DNA of 64,000 bases, taken from NCBI GenBank assembly GCA_963556695.1, contig CAUWAG010000018.1, positions 3,472,001 through 3,536,000 on the forward strand, written 5' to 3'. The stretch comes from Anthostomella pinea (Eukaryota; Ascomycota; Sordariomycetes; Xylariales; Xylariaceae). Positions 61,077 to 64,000 of the stretch are shown piece by piece (the stretch's first letter is position 1; every line of letters starts with the position of its first letter). The notes below the pieces were generated by a model. The model was given only the letters and a program-made list of their open reading frames with translations, made no database searches and was not told the DNA's origin. The position numbers and the translations under genes are program-made.

Positions 61077-62238
61077 TGTTGCTTAAATGCAGGCACAATG
61101 ATCAATGGGTGAGGAAAACTATGGAGGGAGAGCTCGTGCAGAGGTGTGGGTGAAGCAAGGGCTTTGTTGCGCGGCTCCTTGGAAGCGTTGCACCCGTGCA
61201 AGAGCTGCGTTGTTGGGGATGATCGATGATCGAAAGAGATGTCACAAAGATGGAAGCCAAATGCCCCTCACGGAGTCAATATCTTCACCAGGAACGGTAC
61301 GAAGAACTGGGATTCTGAATGACTCCTGCGCCCACGTCGCCAACTGCTAAATGCCCGCCACAGAGGGTTAGGCACTGAAGTTCCGGTGTGCTCAACACAT
61401 TCCTCCTCCAGATCCCTCTACCACGCGCCACACGTATATTGCCTACCAAGCACTACTGGGTTATTCGGGAGTTGATCGTTGAGACTGCGCGCTACTATTG
61501 CTGGAGCCGGAGGGGGTCGGGGAGTGCCGAGGAGGATCGAAGACGAAGGGAGTCGGGCCAACGTAGTATGCAAGTCGACCAGCCGAGTCTATCCGTGGTT
61601 GCAGGTCGAAAACAATAGGGAATAATTGTGTCGCGAGAGAGGAGAACGATGCTGAGATGGGTTGTTTTGTGTGTGAGCAAACGGAGAAGGGTGATAGCAA
61701 GGTTGGAGGTGGGTACCTACGGGAATGAAGGTTGACGGAAGGAAGGAGGAAAACAGCAGGCACCAGGAGGAGCTGCACCGTGCGCCGCGCTTGCACTGGT
61801 CACGTGCCCTGTGCCGGCGGACTTAACCTCCTCCTCAGGCTCCACCACCACCTTCACCACCGCCAATGCCTCAGGCTTCACCACCTTCTCCACCGGCCAA
61901 TGGAACGAACATCAAGACCACGTTTACAGCAGGCCTTAGGCACCTGCTATCATACATGCACGATCAAGGGTAGCAATGCTGCAACAAAAAGAAAATGTTT
62001 ACAGAACGATAAAATACTGTTATTGAACGCTAACTCGTCTGGACTTTCGAGATTCCTCGCTGAGCTTGCTAATTACCAAAGTGCAAATGCAGAATGTCAA
62101 TGCTCCCCCCGAGACCAGGGTATATGATGATAGGTATTCCTGAAATGCACCAGCCAAGAACGCCTCCTGGCAAGAACGCCATGCCTCCTCCTCATTGAAT
62201 CATTGGTGATCGACCGACCGACGTGTTGTATCGCCCGT
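61077..62238. other. Intergenic
   Basis: Promoter of pcf11 and 3' flank of the next minus-strand gene. Short CCACCTTCACC-like repeats near 61840-61895. No gene supported. Confidence 0.6.
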
Positions 62239-63054
62239 CTAGAACTTGTTCTCCGGAAGCTGGGTAAAGCGCGTGAGGTGGCTGGTTTCAGAGTACGAGC
62301 TTGATCGGTTGGCGGGATGTAGAGCAGTATCCGGTCGCTTCAGCTCCGGCATGATCGGACTGCGTCGGTCGTCTTCGGCCAGAGTGTACTCGCTATGAGA
62401 GTAACCTTGCTCGAGGTCTTGGTTTTGGGGAATAGGACCGCTGATGTTGACGCGCTTCTCATTGTAAGACGGGCTGCTCGAAGTGCTGTAGTTGTCGTGG
62501 AATACGACGTTGCTCACCGTCGCGCCCTCTTTTCGGACCGCGCGAGCTCGCAGGCCGTTCTTCTTGTTCCGGAAGGCAAGCGAGGCGATGACGTTGCTGA
62601 TGCCGAAGGTCAGGCATATGATGCCGGAACCCATCATGATCTGCGAAACCTGCTTGGGAACAGATTTGGAAGTGTAGGTCTCATTGCTGAGCGAGCCAAG
62701 GAGATGGCAGCCCATGAGCGAAATGATCGCCCCCAACCAGGTAAAGCCCTTCGACGGACCCAAGATGGGCCAGGTCGCCGCGACGAACGCCTGTCCCTTC
62801 TCCCATAATCCGACCTCGGAGAAGATGAGGAGACCGGCGACGCTCAGGACGAATGCGAGGGTGACATCGTCGAAGAATTGCCAGGCGCTGGGCATCTTGG
62901 CGAAGATCATCATGAGGACGCATGTGACCATGACGGAAAGAAGGACGGCGATATTGCAGCAGCGAATGACGTTCAGAATGATCCAGGCGGTGCCTTTGGA
63001 GCCGAGTTGACCGGATTGGCCGGTTTGGCCGGATTTTCCCTTGAAACCGAGCAT
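62239..63054 (-). CDS. Four/five-TM protein, DUF7598-like
   Basis: Single exon, 271 aa. A short Gly/Lys/Gln N-terminus (residues 1-22) precedes four or five hydrophobic segments, e.g. VIRCCNIAVLLSVMVTCVLM, VTLAFVLSVAGLLIFSEVGL, FTWLGAIISLMGCHLLGSL and IMMGSGIICLTFGISNVIAS. The C-terminal ~100 residues are polar (Ser/Asn/Asp-rich, NEKRVNISGPIPQNQDLEQ). The layout and SEVGLW and LGPSKGFTWLG blocks resemble a widespread ascomycete membrane family annotated only as a domain of unknown function. Function not known; a membrane location is certain from sequence. The N-terminal MLGFKGKSG makes the chosen ATG plausible. Confidence 0.85.
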   Translation of the reverse strand: MLGFKGKSGQTGQSGQLGSKGTAWIILNVIRCCNIAVLLSVMVTCVLMMIFAKMPSAWQFFDDVTLAFVLSVAGLLIFSEVGLWEKGQAFVAATWPILGPSKGFTWLGAIISLMGCHLLGSLSNETYTSKSVPKQVSQIMMGSGIICLTFGISNVIASLAFRNKKNGLRARAVRKEGATVSNVVFHDNYSTSSSPSYNEKRVNISGPIPQNQDLEQGYSHSEYTLAEDDRRSPIMPELKRPDTALHPANRSSSYSETSHLTRFTQLPENKF

Positions 63055-64000
63055 TGCTAGGAATTGGTGATATCTAATGTCGTGTCTCTGGGGGTGTAGT
63101 AGTTAGCGTTTTGATGTGTTGGCATCCCTGATATGCACAGAATGGTAGACCCACGGATTGAACTGCCTGCAGCTAAGTTGTGGTGTTTGTTGGATTTTCC
63201 GAGATTGGACTGTTGACGCTGAGAATCCGGATCTGGCTGGCAGATGTGAAAGAATCAGGCGAAATGGGTTGCAGAAGAAATGAAGGGTCTGGTAGTGAAC
63301 GTGGGTGTGATGTGGAATGGGATGGAAGAGAGTGCGAGCGTGCAGCCTCGACCAAAGCAGGGCGGTCTTTTATATGCAGAGTTGGGCCAACTGAGAAGTG
63401 AAGGAGAGATGTGGACAATAAAGGTTAGTGAAAGGTCGAAATCATTGTTGGTCGTCCGTCGAGGACAAAGAAGCCGATGCGGATCGAAAATCGAAGGACC
63501 GTGAACAATGAGCGAGTTTGCGAATCGGCAGCTCCAGAGCTTTTATTATTAGACGGGATAAAAAGGAATCTACCTCACACCAGATGCACAAGGACAATGG
63601 GGAGAGTTATTAGGGGACCAGCAGAGGCCCAAGTCAACCCTCCACGACGGGGATATCCCAGATGTTTCGCATTGAAGAGATGTTTCCTAGCCCAGGGACC
63701 AATGGATCTGGTCGGGCGCGGACAGTCTCGAGTTTCTATCGAAGCCTGATGCACGCTGCCAGGCTGTCAGGTATGTCAACGGAGCAGCGGAGCAGCCGAA
63801 GCCATTGGCAGATCAGAACGCGTGGGCCGTTGGAACTGGTCGAGTTTGGTTATTCTTGGTGGAGTGAATTGTCGTGGTCGATGATCCCCCACAGCAAAGC
63901 CGCGACCCCTTGACACAAATCACCACTGAGGTTCGATTGGCCATAAAGCAACGAGCTTTGTTTCAGCCCTCTCTTGCCAGCGGCCAGGCCCCTCCAGATA
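63055..64000. other. Promoter region of the DUF7598-like gene; right edge
   Basis: No gene supported to the window end. Contains a TATA box candidate on the minus strand at 63367-63374. Confidence 0.55.
63367..63374 (-). promoter_or_regulatory. TATA box candidate (TATAAAAG)
   Basis: TATAAAAG on the minus strand, ~310 bases upstream of the start at 63054, so a leader of ~280 bases is implied if it is used. Confidence 0.35.

Noticed and set aside
1..64000. Secondary-metabolite cluster, CRISPR array, rDNA or intact transposon
   Set aside because: No PKS/NRPS/terpene synthase, no spaced direct repeats, no rRNA, and no transposase or reverse-transcriptase frames were seen. The RNase H gene is the cellular RNase H1 type, not a retroelement.

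Overview
This 64 kb window comes from the nuclear genome of a filamentous ascomycete, most likely a Sordariomycete. The genes carry short introns (about 45-130 nt) with GT-AG ends and CTAAC/CTGAC-like branch points. GC is moderate, intergenic regions are long, and there are fungal-type families such as Mga2-like ER transcription factors, GH128 wall hydrolases, Zn2Cys6 regulators and HET/2EXR-like relics. I see no bacterial operons, CRISPR arrays, rDNA or PKS/NRPS genes. Exon coordinates were derived by hand from frames and splice consensus, with no alignment or transcript data.

Left part (1-29 kb), conserved genes. In order: the N-terminal ~1,279 residues of an Mga2/Spt23-like IPT plus ankyrin factor (-, runs off the left edge); a CPA1 Na+/H+ antiporter (-); RNase H1 (-); the TAD3 subunit of tRNA A34 deaminase (-); 6-phosphofructo-2-kinase/fructose-2,6-bisphosphatase (+); a divergent pair of NAD(P)-dependent oxidoreductases (Gfo/Idh/MocA -, aldo-keto reductase +); a TRM9-like wobble-uridine methyltransferase (+); and a two-repeat Myb/SANT protein (-) whose start codon is unclear.

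Middle (29-46 kb). A 5.4 kb gene-free stretch is followed by tubulin cofactor B (TBCB/Alf1, +), a membrane-anchored RING-H2 E3 ligase (+), a ten-exon polytopic membrane protein of unassigned function (+), and a secreted GH128 glucanase with a Ser/Thr linker (-).

Right part (46-58 kb) is a decayed, accessory-like segment. It holds a Zn2Cys6 regulator broken by about five single-base frameshifts, a probable HET-protein remnant, a tRNA-like (SINE-type) sequence, and a tandem pair of broken 2EXR-like genes. Intact housekeeping genes resume with PCF11 (mRNA 3'-end formation, -) and a four- or five-TM DUF7598-like protein (-). The housekeeping genes work in separate pathways (lipid/ER sensing, ion balance, DNA/RNA hybrid removal, tRNA wobble modification, glycolytic control, tubulin folding, mRNA cleavage); I see no functional cluster linking them.
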